The notes under the pieces: model-generated
Seen by the model: only the letters and a program-made list of their open reading frames with translations
Told to the model about the DNA's origin: nothing
Databases searched by the model: none
Program-made: the position numbers and the translations under genes
Part shown: piece by piece, positions 63,377 through 64,000 of the stretch
Layout of the letters: every line of letters begins with the position of its first letter
Numbering within the stretch: position 1 is the first letter of the stretch
Source: Thiosymbion sp942492625
GTDB lineage: Bacteria; Pseudomonadota; Gammaproteobacteria; Chromatiales; Chromatiaceae
Length of the DNA stretch: 64,000 nucleotides
NCBI GenBank assembly: GCA_942492625.1
Contig: CALOFM010000048.1
Coordinates: 56,708 to 120,707 of the forward strand
Direction of reading: 5' to 3'

Positions 63377-63670
63377 TGAAGCTGAATTTTTTTCTGGGGC
63401 ATTGCACTCTCTCCGCTGGTGTACCTGCGGAACAGTGTGCGCCTACCGATGGCTCGATCGGTGAGCCCACTAGCTGGGGAACGAAGCTAATCACCATAAA
63501 GTGTATTATTACCGTTACCCAAGTGAACAGTCCACAGGCTCAAAGTCGGTGCCTTCCCGTTACGGCTTGAAGCCGGATCGAACGGCAGAAATTGACCCCA
63601 TATACCAGGGGCTTGGCACAACACATACCATTACCTACAAAGCTCTCCGATGGCGCGCTGAGCAAGCGCG
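63377..63670. other. Accessory intergenic stretch, nothing recognised
   Basis: About 290 bases between the IS1595 remnant and the truncated RAYT ends. No frame resembles a known protein and no attC core pair was seen. Confidence 0.4.
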
Positions 63671-63780
63671 GGGGTCAGGTCTTGTAATTTGCGTGCAACT
63701 ATCTAAGCTTCAGCGCATGGCACGGCCGTTGCGCATCGAGTTTGCGCGTGGCTTGTACCACCTGACCTCCCGCGGCGACT
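63671..63780 (+). mobile_element. Truncated RAYT left end, copy A
   Basis: GGGGTCAGGTCTTGTAATTT plus the first codons of the transposase (MARPLRIEFARGLYHLTSRG), cut after the Gly-Asp of RGD. It matches the intact-end element at 61358 with a few substitutions. Confidence 0.85.
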
Positions 63781-63790
63781 GTGAACTAGC

Positions 63791-63868
63791 GGGGTCAGGT
63801 CTTGTATTTTGCGCGGGACAATCTAAGCTTCGGCACATGGCAAGACCTTTGCGCATCGAGTTTGCGGG
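63791..63868 (+). mobile_element. Truncated RAYT left end, copy B
   Basis: Begins 10 bases after copy A with GGGGTCAGGTCTTGTATTTT and ends in the first codons (MARPLRIEFAG), then unrelated sequence. It is closer to the 61358 element than copy A is. Confidence 0.85.
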
Positions 63869-63898
63869 GAAAAGGGGCCAGGCTCAATAAGTGCGCGA

Positions 63899-64000
63899 AG
63901 CGTGCGTATTCCAGACGAAGTCTGCCACTGATTCCATAGCAAAGCTGCCACCCATTCCACGGCAAGCCTGCCACTGATTCCACGCGAAGGCTGCCACCCA
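63899..64000. repeat. 23-bp direct repeats at the window edge, probable IS terminus
   Basis: Units CTGCCACTGATTCCATAGC, CTGCCACCCATTCCACGGC and CTGCCACTGATTCCACGCG start at 63922, 63945 and 63968. A fourth starts at 63991 and runs off the window; a diverged unit precedes the first at about 63899. Exact 23-bp spacing with variable inner bases is typical of the repeated transposase-binding ends of IS21-family elements. Confidence 0.65.

Noticed and set aside
63899..64000. 23-bp repeats as a possible CRISPR array
   Set aside because: No unique spacers of normal length; the variable bases lie within the unit, as in IS ends.

Overview
The window reads as chromosome of a GC-rich gammaproteobacterium. 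The lipid A, Lol, Kds, Pnt, NhaD and Cys proteins and their gene orders fit Chromatiales or Ectothiorhodospiraceae-like bacteria, possibly salt-adapted: there is an NhaD antiporter, a sodium:solute symporter, sucrose and trehalose enzymes, and phasin-like proteins that hint at polyhydroxyalkanoate storage. The lineage is inference from gene content; no rRNA or tRNA gene was found.

Layout. 1-6.2 kb holds an alpha/beta hydrolase cut by the window edge, small hypotheticals, an OsmC protein, a two-domain SagB-type oxidoreductase, a DUF3127 protein and a secreted Gly-rich repeat protein. It also holds a strong candidate sigma-54-dependent small RNA at 1368-1451. 6.2-16.4 kb is an envelope and DNA-uptake block: comEC-exbB-exbD-msbA-lpxK-trm112-kdsB on the minus strand, then DUF2062, then lolC-lolD. 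16.5-26.2 kb is carbohydrate and compatible-solute metabolism: a low-GC pair (sucrose-phosphatase-like HAD, GH13_18 phosphorylase), a phasin-like protein, an SSS symporter, sucrose-phosphate synthase and treZ. 26.3-36.5 kb mixes intact genes (pyk, nhaD, panB, a GntR regulator, a quinone oxidoreductase) with decaying ones: a Clp1-like remnant, a frameshifted EndoU-like gene, a phasin with a nonsense codon, and a formate dehydrogenase locus collapsed by deletions. 36.5-55.5 kb is core metabolism: sucCD, pntAB, a hydroxypyruvate isomerase relic, a HAD phosphatase, a thiamine-binding-like protein, a DUF4331/di-haem cytochrome pair, YihY, an HDAC-like enzyme, and assimilatory sulfate reduction (cysC, cysH-cysI-cysJ, divergent cysB).

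55.5-64 kb is an accessory region. An integron-type integrase faces away from a purine/pyrimidine-skewed stretch and a damaged IS21-type element. Then come an attC site, one promoterless gene cassette and a second attC. The cassette protein aligns by eye with HslV/20S proteasome beta subunits but has Ser in place of the N-terminal Thr nucleophile. Beyond it lie a REP-associated transposase broken by a 14-bp tandem duplication, two truncated copies of that element's left end, an IS1595-type remnant, and 23-bp direct repeats at the window edge that look like the end of another IS.

Several disruptions fall in short homopolymers (C6 at 26887, G5 at 36060, A6 at 58825), so assembly error must be excluded for those. 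The nonsense codons and large deletions in the formate dehydrogenase, hydroxypyruvate isomerase, phasin and Clp1-like genes are better evidence of real gene decay.
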